64,000 nucleotides of DNA, taken from positions 22,685,287-22,749,286 of the forward strand of contig NC_135564.1 of NCBI RefSeq assembly GCF_964340395.1, given 5' to 3'. The stretch comes from Glandiceps talaboti. Its lineage: Eukaryota > Hemichordata > Enteropneusta > Spengelidae. Positions 34,162 to 45,760 of the stretch are shown here, in pieces (position 1 is the stretch's first letter; every line of letters starts with the position of its first letter). Under the pieces are notes generated by a model. The model saw nothing but the letters and a program-made list of their open reading frames with translations, had not been told where the DNA came from and made no database searches. The translations under genes and the position numbers were made by a program.

Positions 34162-35420
34162 TTTAGAAATGTAATTACCAATGTCGGTCAACATACAGGG
34201 TATGATATTTAGCAACACAAAGTTTACAGAATATCGATAATAACTAGCAACCCAGGGTATGTCAATTGAAAAAAACCAACTTTCTGTGACGTACGTAGCA
34301 ACCCATGGTTCGTAGGTATGTCTTCGGGTGGTATATTTTACATGTACCAATGTCGAATTCAATCCCAATTTTCATTTTCATTTTCATTTGTATATCCTTT
34401 TTCTCTAGTCAATTCTTTTCAGAATTGGAAGGATAATGAACTCCTATATTGTGGAGAGTTTACGTATCTGTGTTGATTACGGTAGACTGGTGGCTGAATG
34501 TGTTATTATTAATGAGGACAATATTTGCATATGAACAATAGACCATTTTCAAGAGTTGCGTTTTTACTTATAGCGTTAGCACCGGGTTAGCCCGTCGTTA
34601 GCGCAGGGTTAGCTATTCGGAACGTTGCGTTTGGGTTGTACTGTATTTCACCACAGATAAAGAGAATTGTACACGTCAATGATGTCGATTGTTTCAATAA
34701 AATAATATGATACACTTTAGTTTGAAGCTGTTTTATTTTGCAACATTTTGTTTTAACATTAAGTAGTAACATTCTTCCAAGTTACGTGCACTGCACGCTA
34801 AGATCGATGAAAAGTTGTTTGAATTTATTTTCTCTTGCGTTTTATTTCACACTAAATGAGCGTGAACGAATGTTGAAGGCAGCCTTGACATACATGTACG
34901 TGTAGAATGACTAGCTCTACACTCACTCCTTACCTTTGAGTATAGTTGAAAGAGGACGAGTGCAACAATAAAAGCGAGATGGTAATTTACATATGAATCA
35001 CGCGGAAGACAATGATGAAGACAATACCCCGTTTAATGAGCTAATAGCAGTGAGTCTCTCTGCTAAAGTGCGACCAGACATATTTGCTGACCGACATCAG
35101 ACGCGTCCATGTGCATCTGCGTCTTGTCTACGACGCGCCAGCTTGGTGACCAAGTTCCAGCTTGTACTGTACTATGGCACGTCAATTTGTTGCAGCCATT
35201 TTGTTTGCGAATTTTCCCTGTCTAAAGCCATAGCTCAGACATGCTTGAACAGATCTCATTCAAAGTTGGTCAAAGTTGGTTTTAGGACAGTGTTCTATGA
35301 CATACATATGCATATTCATTGTTGTCGTGATACGATCCAATATGGCTGCCTAGCAGCCATTTTGTTTGCGAATTTTCCATGTCCAAAGCCATAACTCAGA
35401 CATGCTTGAACAGATCTCAT
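34162..35420. other. Unassigned sequence, then repeat fragments
   Basis: No gene is seen in 34162-35095. From 35097 to 35165 is an inverted fragment of repeat D2. From 35180 to 35420 there are about one and a half units of the 150-bp repeat found as an array at 55612-56515 (CGATCCAATATGGCTGCC, AACAGATCTCATTCAAAGTT). Confidence 0.6.
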
Positions 35421-35757
35421 TCATACATGTACATATACATACATACATACATACATACATACATACATACATACATACATACATACATACAAATGTACAT
35501 ACATACATAGATACATACATACATGTACATACATATACATACATATATGTACATGCACACTTACATACATACATGTACATATGTATGTTTGTGCATACAA
35601 GTAACATACATACAATGCATGCATACATACATACATACATACATACATACAAATGTACATACATACCACATACATACATACATACATACATACATACATA
35701 CATGTACATTCATACATACCTACATGCATACATACATACATACATACATACATACAC
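35420..35757. repeat. (CATA)n microsatellite with ACATGTAC interruptions
   Basis: About 340 bp of CATA tetramers with occasional TACATGTACATA and TGCATGCATA variants. It ends about 90 bp before the exon 3 splice acceptor. Frames on both strands give T/Y/I/H or C/M/Y/V repeats and are not genes. Confidence 0.95.
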
Positions 35758-35846
35758 ACTACACCATCATTTTGATGTCTCTTCACTTACTTTGTAATAT
35801 CATAAAACTAAGCCTTTTGTATGTATATACTGTATATGTATTATAG

Positions 35847-35945
35847 GACATTGATCAGATATTTGCATCCTTCAGACGAGGAACTGAGGAAAGTTGCGGG
35901 CCTTGCCACTAGTAATAACATGAAAAGTAAAGGTAGGAGAGACAG
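35847..35945 (+). CDS. TMEM161: TMEM161 exon 3
   Basis: The exon lies between the acceptor TGTATTATAG and the donor AG|GTATGT. The first base completes the glycine codon begun in exon 2. It then reads TLIRYLHPSDEELRKVAG, matching the family motif (S/T)L.RY.HP(S/T).EEL..LAG, followed by a basic linker (NNMKSKGRRDR) matching the GK.KKDRK segment of human TMEM161B. This is the polar loop after the first membrane segment. It leaves in phase 2 and joins exon 4 to give RKG. Confidence 0.95.
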
Positions 35946-37650
35946 GTATGTAGAATATGTTTGATGACTTCACTAGTACTAGTACTACAAAGAATACACC
36001 ATACCTTGACCTTTCACTTTGACGTTTCTGTTGAAGGTCAAATGGCAAATTGGTCAATAAATTAGTAAGATTGACATCTGGAGACACTATTCAAGAGTCT
36101 GCACCTATAATTTACAAAAGGTTAACTTTCAAGCTTTGACTTCACCCTTCATCTTAAAGGCCATTGCAATAGTCAATTTTTAGCCCCCAATGGTGAAGCC
36201 GAGGACGGCTAGTATGCTGGGTCTGATGCATCCCTGCATCCATCCGTCTGTCTGTGTCCACCTTTATCTCAAATATGCATGGGCGAATTTCAACCAAGCT
36301 TTCACTAAATATCAAATAATATTGTCCTTTTTGTTTTTTGATGTATGCAAATTTGAACGAATGATGGTCGCATATTTGTAGAGTTAAATCAATATTTGCT
36401 GTTTAACTCAAAAAGTGTAATACACAAACACTCTATTTGAGTGTCTACCCCAATATTATGAGATGCAAGCTATCTTTTGAGACCCTGACCTTTGACCTGG
36501 ACATGACCTTCAGGGTCAGTTATCAAAATCAAGCCAATTCCTGCCTATCACAGACATTGCAGTATTTGTATACTGCCAGTTTCTTTTAATTGATGTTTAT
36601 ACAAGTAATATTGAAGAAAAGAATTATACACATGCATTATTGTTGGTGCTGATATCACTTTTACTGTATGGCAGCCATGTTTGTAGTTACAAATCATTAT
36701 TTACTCCTGTGTGTCATATATGCATGGCTAATTTCAACCAAACTTTCAGTAAACATCAAATACTATCCTGTGGATATGCATGTCATTTAATTTCTTTACT
36801 CTTGTGGTAACGTCCAAAATGGCAGCCATTTCCGTCGTAAAATTTCACATTTTGCCGAGTAACATCGTAAGCTTACATGCAGTAGATAGAGACTTGATAT
36901 TAGTGTCTACACCCATTTTATCAATATAAAGCTTTCTAATAACATTTTGACTTTGACCTTCATCTTCATAACTCAGATAAATTCTTTTGACTATAACATC
37001 AGAATTACTACTGTCTGCCATTGCTTACTATACTAACTGACATGAAATGGTACCTTTTATGACCTCATAATCCCCATAAGAGAGAACAGTAGGCAGTATA
37101 GCTGTAAATTCATGGATGGGTCAGTCGCTGATCACCAGTTTAACTCTATTTTTCTCACTTATCGTGCACTTTTGAATAGTTAGCTTGGATTTACTAGTTA
37201 AGAGACATATAAAGAACATTTTTCAAGGGTGTGGTATCAGGCATTTTGAATCACCTTTAACCCTGATATATCTCTATATATAATTGGACAGATCATTAAA
37301 CAAGGAATACAAAACAAGTCCAACATTGTAAAATGTTGCAATTTTGCTCCATTACCTAATTATATATTCAAAATGGTTGCCAGTAAGTGCTTTTAGCCCC
37401 ATTTTAAAACTATTCTTGATTGAAATGTTAGGTTGACAGCTTGGAGATTTAAATTTCACTTTTCATTACACAAAGAATTCACAGTTTTGCAATATTACAG
37501 GGACTTTACTGCAACATAACCAAGAAATTCCTTGTAAAATAAAGTATTTAGAGGTAGCTCCAAGTGAGCTCAACATTCTGATCAGGTTCAGTTGTACCTA
37601 ACCTTGCTGCTAGAACTTAGAAGTGTTATTCTACAGATTTTGCCTAAACG
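35946..37650. other. Intron 3, first part: dispersed repeat fragments
   Basis: At 36180 a hairpin-headed repeat begins (TAGCCCCCAATGGTGAAGCC, GAGGACGGCTAG) with a CCGTCTGTCTGTGTCC tract, similar in architecture to D2. Diffuse TTTGACCTTCA and TGGCAGCCAT words follow to about 36990. No exon-like frame is seen. Confidence 0.5.
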
Positions 37651-38330
37651 TTTTGATACAATTGGCCCTAGCAACCATGACCACACCCTTAGTAACAACC
37701 AAATGCCAGTCTATTTTGCTAAAATAATATCATCTGGTAGACAAGTGAGTAAATGTTCAAAAAGTGTGTGCAAATATTCCCAGCAGCCATGACCACGACC
37801 ATAGCAACAGCCAAAAGATGATGTATTTCACAAAGATAACAACAGGGGTTCTTAGACAAGTGAGCAAACATTCAAAAAGTGTATTCAAATATGCCTAGCA
37901 ACAAGACCATGCAAATAGGAACACCCAAATTATCACATATATTGCAAAGATAACTGATTAATAGACAAGTGAAACATAGGAACAGCCTAATGATTATGTA
38001 CATGTATATTGTAAAGATAACAGGGAATAATAGGCAAATGACTAACCATTCTAAAAATGTATGCAAATATACATATTGTACCTAGCAACAAGACCACACC
38101 CATATCAAAAGCCATATGATCGTGTGTATTACAAAGATAACCAGGGATTCATAGACAAGTGAACGGACATTCAAAAAATGTATGCCAATATGTCAAGCAA
38201 CATGCCATGCATGTCCATAGCAACAGCCAAATGATCGTGTATATTGCAAAGATAACAACAGGGTTGGCTAGGCAACTGGATAATCATTCAGCGAATGAAC
38301 ACCTATACCTAGCCTGGAACAGCATGTGGG
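37650..38330. repeat. Degenerate repeat of about 120 bp, five units
   Basis: Recurring order is AGCAACAAGACCACACC, ATAGCAACAGCCAAATGAT, ATATTGCAAAGATAAC, TAGACAAGTGA, CATTCAAAAAGTGTATGCAA. One more unit lies at about 62945-63070, just after the 26-bp array in intron 5. Confidence 0.75.
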
Positions 38331-38649
38331 TAATCATATTTTTAAAATGTACAGTTGTGCTACAATGCCAATTGCCCCGGTTTTTTGTTTTTTGTGTTTT
38401 TTTATAGATCAGTCACTTTTGTTCATGGATACACAGATGTGTCACTAACCGGTCAGCCATGCATGCAGGTCACTTTGTTATGTAAGCCCTTTGTCATCAT
38501 GCAAATAACACAAGATAATTTAGATCGTACAACAATTGAGAGCTATGTCTTGTATGAAATCTTGTCATTTATGTTGTTATACTTCAGGAATAGATGGAAT
38601 CATGTGACACTTATGGCGCATAATTTACGTCAAAAGTCGAACTCGTCAA

Positions 38650-39945
38650 TTGTTAATTCAGGACCGTCAGGTGATATGTCGGGACTGTCAAATGACAAGT
38701 CAAGTGACAAGTCAGGACCGTCAATTGACAAGTCAGGATCATCAAGTGACAAGTCAGGACCGTCAAGTGACAAGTCAGGTCCGTCAAGTGACAAGTCAGG
38801 CCTGTCAATTGATAAGTCAGGTCCGTCAAGTGACAAGTCAGGACCGTCAAGTGACAAGTCAGGACCATCAAGTGACAAGTCAGGACTGTCAATTGATAAG
38901 TCAGGTCCGTCAAGTGACAAGTCAGGACCATCAAGTGACAAGTCAGGACCGTCAATTGATAAGTCAGGTCCGTCAAGTGACAAGTCAGGACCGTCAAGTG
39001 ACAAGTCAGGACCGTCAAGTGACAAGTCAGGACCATCAAGTGACAAGTCAGGACTGTCAATTGATAAGTCAGGTCCGTCAAGTGACAAGTCAGGACCGTC
39101 AAGTGACAAGTCAGGACCATCAAGTGACAAGTCAGGACCGTCAATTGATAAGTCAGGTCCGTCAAGTGACAAGTCAGGACCTTCAAGTGACAAGTCAGGT
39201 CCGTCAAGTGACAAGTCAGGACCGTCAATTGATAAGTCAGGTCCGTCAATTGACAAGTCAGGACTATCAAGTGACAAGTCAGGACTATCAAGTGACAAGT
39301 CAGGACTATCAAGTGACAAGTCAAGTCAGGACTATCAATTGACAAGTCAAGTCAGGACTATCAATTGACAAGTCAGGACTATCAAGTGACAAGTCAGGAC
39401 TATCAAGTGACAAGTCAGGACTATCAAGTGACAAGTCAAGTCAGGACTATCAATTAATAAGTCAGGACTATCAATTGACAAGTCAGGGCCGTCAAGTGAC
39501 AAGTCAAGACTATCAATTGATAAGTCAGGACCGTCAAATGACAAGTCAGGACCGTCAATTGACAAGTCAAGACTATCAAATGACAAGTCAGGAACATCAA
39601 GTGACAAGTCAGGACCGTCAAGTGACAAGTCAGGTCCGTCAAGTGACAAGTCAGGACCATCAAGTGACAAGTCAGGAACATCAAGTGACAAGTCAGGTCC
39701 ATCAAGTGACAAGTCAGGACTGTCAATTGACAAGTCAGGACTGTCAATTGACAAGTCAGGACTATCAATTGATAAGTCAGGGTTGTCTAATAACAAGTCA
39801 GGAACGTCAAGTGACAAGTCAGGAACGTCAAGTGACAAGTCAGGTCTGTCAAGTGACAAGTCAGGGTCATCAAGTGAGATAAAAGTCAGGAACATCAAGT
39901 GACAAGTCAGGTTCATCAAGTGATGTCAAATGACAAGTAAGGACC
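38650..39945. repeat. 21-bp minisatellite, about 60 units
   Basis: The unit is GTCAAGTGACAAGTCAGGAC plus one base, with GACCG/GACTA/GACTG and AGTGAC/ATTGAT variants. The period is divisible by three, so five of six frames are open for 100-340 codons (for example DKSGPSS repeats). The array is inside TMEM161 intron 3, and the same unit occurs in the opposite orientation at 53530-53948. Confidence 0.95.
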
Positions 39946-40905
39946 ACTAATTAATAAGTTGATGATATCAACTAATAAGTCAATTTGTATGAACATTATT
40001 TCATTTTTGGCAACTGATAATTCAATCTGGACAGCGACAATCCTTTGGGTGCAGTTGAGTCAAAGCATACTTTGAAGTCTGCACAAAGCACCCCAGCACA
40101 CTTGGAAGTGAATACACGTCAACTGATAACTACTTTTGTCAGAATAAGTTTGTAAACCGTAGTACCAATGTCTACTATTAAAGCTAGGTATGCTCTTGAC
40201 TTGTTATATGACATAGATCATGAACCGACAAAAGAATTATACTCGAGTCTTATATGCAGTTATGGATGAATTAAATGACTATTGTTCTATGTTCACACGT
40301 CTTTGCCAGCTTAGGCATTTTGTGGATTGACCTTGAAAATTAAAACATGGAAAGTGGCTCCACACAATGAATATTAAACTTCTGCATGGGCGATTGAGAT
40401 GTATTTTTGTTGTGTCTGTTCTGTTCGGCACACAATGTAATGGAATAGGCTTAGCGATATGAAGCTGAATCTTTTAGGGGGTGTACACATTTAGCTTCAG
40501 GGGGGATTCTCCTTACTGTATTTTCTAGATGACCCCCCTGCAACAAAATAAATGAAATAAGTAGCCCCCCCCCCCTGGTTTTCTTAGGGTTTTTTCTTGA
40601 CCCACCCTCTAAAAAGCAAACAAAAAATACACACTTTAATAAAGTGCTGTTCAGTAGTAATAACCTTTTCACTCAAAACATTTACATACAATTAAACTTT
40701 GATTCATTCAATATAAAATATACAATAACATTATAAGAAGGATAGTTGTACTGAAAAGAATCTGATTTGATTCTACGTAATATTTGTATTCATGTCTAAC
40801 TAGTGGATACACTATTTGGACTATGTTGGAATGCATCACAATTTGCATTTATTAAAAGTGAAAGTCTTCCATGGCAGAAGTACAGTACCTCATGAATGTC
40901 ATGGT
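39946..40905. other. Unassigned intronic sequence
   Basis: No gene or element ends are recognised. Opposed G and C runs occur at about 40476-40506 and 40563-40576. Confidence 0.4.
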
Positions 40906-43900
40906 TGTGTCTGTATTTGTACGGTACTATTGGGGAAAGCTGTGTCTGTATTTGTATGGTACTACATATATTAGGGAAAGCTGTGTCTGTATTTGTATGG
41001 TACTATTGGGAAAAGCCGTGTCTATACTTGTATGATACTATTAAGGAAAGCTGTGTCTGTATTTGTATGGTACTATTAAGGAAAGCTGTGTCTGTATTTG
41101 TATGGTACTATTGGGGGAAAGCTGTGTCTGTATTTGTATGGTACTATTAGGGAAAGCTGTGTCTGTATTTGTATGGTACTATTAGGGAAAGCTGTGTCTG
41201 TATTTGTATGGTACTATTAGGGAAAGCTGTGTCTGTATTTGTATGGTACTATTGGGGATAGCTGTGTCTGTATTTGTATGGTACTATTAGGGAAAGCTGT
41301 GTCTGTATTTGTATGGTACTATTAGGGAAAGCTGTGTCTGTATTTGTATGGTACTATTAGGGAAAGCTGTGTCTGTATTTGTATGGTACTATTAGGGAAA
41401 GCTGTGTCTGTATTTGTATGGTACTATTAAGGAAAGCTGTGTCTGTATTTGTATGGTACATTGTACTATTAAGGAAAGCTGTGTCTGTATTTGTATGGTA
41501 CTATTGGGGAAAGCTGTGTCTGTATTTGTATGGTACTATTAGGGAAAGCTGTGTCTGTATTTGTATGGTACTATTGGGGATAGCTGTGTCTGTATTTGTA
41601 TGGTACTATTGGGGATAGCTGTGTCTGTATTTGTATGGTACTATTAGGGAAAGCTGTGTCTGTATTTGTATGGTACTATTAGGGAAAGCTGTGTCTGTAT
41701 TTGTATGGTACTATTAGGGAAAGCTGTGTCTGTATTTGTATGGTACTATTAGGGAAAGCTGTGTCTGTATTTGTATGGTACTATTAAGGAAAGCTGTGTC
41801 TGTATTTGTATGGTACTATTGGGGATAGCTGTGTCTGTATTTGTATGGTACTATTAGGGATAGCTGTGTCTGTATTTGTATGGTACTATTGGGGATAGCT
41901 GTGTCTGTATTTGTATGGTACTATTGGGGATAGCTGTGTCTGTATTTGTATGGTACTATTAGGGAAAGCTGTGTCTGTATTTGCATGGTACTATTAGGGA
42001 AAGCTGTGTCTGTATTTGTATGGTACTATTAGGGAAAGCTGTGTCTGTATTTGTATGGTACTATTAGGGAAAGCTGTGTCTGTATTTGTATGGTACTATT
42101 AGGGAAAGCTGTGTCTGTATTTGTATGGTACTATTAAGGAAAGCTGTGTCTGTATTTGTATGGTACATTGTACTATTAAGGAAAGCTGTGTCTGTATTTG
42201 TATGGTACTATTGGGGATAGCTGTGTCTGTATTTGTATGGTACTATTGGGAATAGCGGTGTCTGTATTTGTATGGTACTATTGGGGAAAGCTGTGTCTGT
42301 ATTTGTATGATACTATTGGGGATAGCTGTGTCTGTATTTGTATGGTACTATTGGGGAAAGCTGTGTCTGTATTTGTATGGTACTATTGGGGATAGCTGTG
42401 TCTGTATTTGTATGGTACTACTGGGATAGCTGTGTCTGTATTTGTATGGTACTATTAGGGAAAGCTGTGTCTGTATTTGTATGGTACTATAGGGGATAGC
42501 TGTGTCTGTATTTGTATGGTACTATTAGGGAAAGCTGTGTCTGTATTTGTATGGTACTATTGGGGATAGCTGTGTCTGTATTTGTATGGTACTATTAGGG
42601 AAAGCTGTGTCTGTATTTGTATGGTACTATTGGGGAAAGCTGTGTCTGTATTTGTATGGTACTACTGGGATAGCTGTGTCTGTATTTGTATGGTACTATT
42701 GGGGAAAGCTGTGTCTGTATTTGTATGGTACTATTGGGGATAGCTGTGTCTGTATTTGTATGGTACTATTAGGGAAAGCTGTGTCTGTATTTGTATGGTA
42801 CTATTAGGGAAAGCTGTGTCTGTATTTGTATGGTACTATTGGGGATAGCTGTGTCTGTATTTGTATGGTACATTGTACTATTGGGGATAGCTGTGTCTGT
42901 ATTTGTATGGAACATTGTACTATTAAGGAAAGCTATGTCTGTATTTATATGGTACTATTAGGGAAAGCTGTGTCTGTATTTGTATGGTACTATTGGGGAA
43001 AGCTGTGTCTGTATTTGTATGGTACTATTAGGGAAAGCTGTGTCTGTATTTGTATGGTACATTGTACTATTAAGGAAAGCTGTGTCTGTATTTGTATGGT
43101 ACTATTGGGGATAGCTGTGTCTGTATTTGTATGGTACTATTAGGGAAAGCTGTGTCTGTATTTGTATGGTACTATTGGGGATAGCTGTGTCTGTATTTGT
43201 ATGGTACTATTGGGGAAAGCTGTGTCTGTATTTGTATGGTACATTGTACTATTAAAGAAAGCTGTGTCTGTATTTGTATGGTACTATTGGGGATAGCTGT
43301 GTCTGTATTTGTATGGTACATTGTACTATTAAGGAAAGCTGTGTCTGTATTTGTATGGTACTATTGGGGAAAGCTGTGTCTGTATTTGTATGGTACTATT
43401 GGGGAAAGCTGTGTCTGTATTTGTATGGTACTATTGGGAATAGCGGTGTCTGTATTTGTATGGTACTATTAAGGAAAGCTGTGTCTGTATTTGTATGGTA
43501 CTATTAGGGAAAGCTGTGTCTGTATTTGTGTGGTACTATTAGGGAAAGCTGTGTCTGTATTTGGTACTATTGGGGATAGCTGTGTCTGTATTTGTATGGT
43601 ACTATAGTATTAGGGAAAGCTGTGTCTGTATTTGTATGGTACTATTGGGGATAGCTGTGTCTGTATTTGTATGGTACTATTGGGGATAGCTGTGTCTGTA
43701 TTTGTATGGTACATTGTACTATTAAGGAAAGCTGTGTCTGTATTTGTATGGTACTATTGGGGATAGCTGTGTCTGTATTTGTATGGTACTATTAGGGAAA
43801 GCTGTGTCTGTATTTGTATGGTACTATTAGGGAAAGCTGTGTCTGTATTTGTATGGTACTATTAAGGAAAGCTGTGTCTGTATTTGTATGGTACATTGTA

Positions 43901-44418
43901 CTATTAAGGAAAGCTGTGTCTGTATTTGTATGGTACTATTGGGGATAGCTGTGTCTGTATTTGTATGGTACATTGTACTATTAAGGAAAGCTGTGTCTGT
44001 ATTTGTATGGTACTATTGGGGATAGCTGTGTCTGTATTTGTATGGTACTATTAGGGAAAGCTGTGTCTGTATTTGTATGGTACTATTGGGGATAGCTGTG
44101 TCTGTATTTGTATGGTACTATTGGGGATAGCTGTGTCTGTATTTGTATGGTACTATTGGGGATAGCTGTGTCTGTATTTGTATGGTACATTGTACTATTA
44201 AGGAAAGCTGTGTCTGTATTTGTATGGTACTATTGGGGATAGCTGTGTCTGTATTTGTATGGTACTATTAGGGAAAGCTGTGTCTGTATTTGTATGGTAC
44301 TATTAGGGATAGCTGTGTCTGTATTTGTATGGTACTATTAGGGATAGCTGTGTCTGTATTTGTATGGTACTATTAAGGAAAGCTGCGTCTGTATTTGTAT
44401 GGTACTATTAGGGAAAGC
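40906..44418. repeat. 35-bp minisatellite, about 100 units
   Basis: The unit contains GAAAGCTGTGTCTGTATTTG and TATGGTACTATTAGG. Most variation is at two sites: GGGAAA/GGGATA/AAGGAAA, and TTAGGG/TTGGGG. A recurring longer form inserts TTGTACA before ACTATTAAGG (for example 41460, 42170, 42870, 43065). Neighbouring units are shuffled, not grouped in a strict higher-order pattern by eye. Confidence 0.95.
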
Positions 44419-45289
44419 TTAAACTTGCAGTATTTGACTACATGATACAACTGTTACTTATTTGTCTGACAAACTGCAAACAAACTATATCTATTCAGTT
44501 TAGGCAAAAAATCAATTACTAGAGGGGGCATGGAAAAAATTGGGGGTTCGAGGACGGAAGTCATGAAAATTCTGATGGTCTGACTAGGGGTGGATAAGAA
44601 ATAATTAATCCTCAGGAGCAAACATTTCTAAAGCCTATTTTCAGTGATGAGGTAGGTGACCGCAAAGCGAATGTGTTTTTGCGTGCCTAAATCTCTCTTC
44701 CTCCTCTGTCTGTCTGTCTCAGGAGCAGTCATTTACCTTGTATGTTTGCACAATTGTTCACTTCATTTACCTACAGTGTGTGAACTGAAGGGAAAATGAC
44801 TACTGGTCGTAAGGACCGACATGTAGCAAATGCTGCTGGTCCTTAAGGAAAACTACTGGTCCATACTCGGTGCAGTTCACGTTCACGACCTGTATCTACC
44901 CCCTCCCCCCCCCATAGAAATACACATCCATAGATTGTAGATAATATGGGTGAATGAATCATTAAATCTACATTATCTGCAATCTCTAAGAAATCACAGT
45001 CCTCTCCTTCCTCTCTGTACGATTCACTAAATTCTGAATCACATAATCCAAAGTCATATTCATCGTCTGTGTCAACAGCTTATGTAGCTTTCCAACTCTT
45101 AGCAAACGTAGACCCACAAATTCATCATAGCAGAAAGTTTTGTCGGATTTCAATTTCCATCCACAAAGTGACACGGAGCGGTTTCATCTTCCTTCAGTCT
45201 TTACAAATATGTACTGAAGCCCCCCCCCCCCCCCATGAAGCCCTACCCGTATACCCTACCGTGGTGTATTGAGTATCGTCTCTGACTGT
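44419..45289. other. Unassigned intronic sequence with inverted short words
   Basis: ATTGTAGATAATATGGG (about 44934) and CATTATCTGCAATCT (about 44971) are weakly inverted. ACTACTGGTC/GACC words repeat at 44800-44860, and C runs occur at 44900 and 45221. No gene is seen. Confidence 0.35.
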
Positions 45290-45760
45290 TTGTGTAAGAA
45301 ATCTGACCATGATGAAGAGAACTAAGGCTAAATATGTCTTACAGTGCGAGTTTTTTTGACTTGGGAGCGTGATATGGTAACTGTACTGTAATGTGTCATC
45401 CACTATGTACCCATGTTTGGCATGATGCAGTAATTTTCCAGATACAACAATGGCAACAAAAATGTAACATTTCTAAGTTTATACGTTGATTACAACATGA
45501 CAGGACGTACATTATCATATGCATCAAATTGAAAGCAATCAGACTACGCATTTTTTTTTACTGTTTTTACAGAAAAAACTATCGTACTGAAGATATTTCA
45601 CGAAGTGTACCTGCCTTCTTTATTAGTTAAATGCCATTTTCAGAGTAGTTGATATGTTTTCCATCAGTTTGTTTTGATCATGGCCACACACATGGGGAAC
45701 TTATATAAATTGATAGGGAAACCCACTAGCATTTATTGCCTTTAATACCAGCCTTTAAAA
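45290..45760. repeat. R700 dispersed repeat, diverged copy (+)
   Basis: Landmarks are ATGATGAAGAGAACTAAGGC, TTGGGAGCGTGATATGG, CATGATGCAGTAATTTTCCAG, CAACAATGGCAAC, TGAAAGCAATCAGACTACGC and GGGGAACTTATA, in R700 order. It is the most diverged of the copies. Confidence 0.65.

Larger units (their letters stand above)
29725..34643. mobile_element. 4.9-kb structure with Tc1/mariner-like ends
   Basis: The left end, TA then CAGTACAGCCCAAACGCAAC, and the right end (reverse complement TA then CAGTACAACCCAAACGCAAC) match at all but one of about 28 bases, through GTTCCGA. Both then run into GTTAGC/GCTAAC-rich sequence. TA flanks both sides (29723-29724, 34644-34645), as in Tc1/mariner insertions. I see no transposase; the interior contains the Harbinger-like copy B and an antisense candidate exon. 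It is either one element enlarged by later insertions or two solo ends facing each other. Confidence 0.5.

Noticed and set aside
34993-35394. 133-codon frame
   Set aside because: Most of it is translation of an inverted D2 fragment and the 150-bp repeat.
35350-35846. Y/M/V/C and T/Y/I/H repeat proteins
   Set aside because: Translation of the CATA microsatellite.
38355-39919. Frame of 337 codons with DKSGPSS repeats, and antisense frames
   Set aside because: Produced by the 21-bp minisatellite. Several frames are open at once, the non-repeat N-terminal part has no features, and the region is intronic.
40896-43507. Frames with ESCVCICMVLLGKAVSVF-like repeats
   Set aside because: Translation of the 35-bp minisatellite across three frames in turn.
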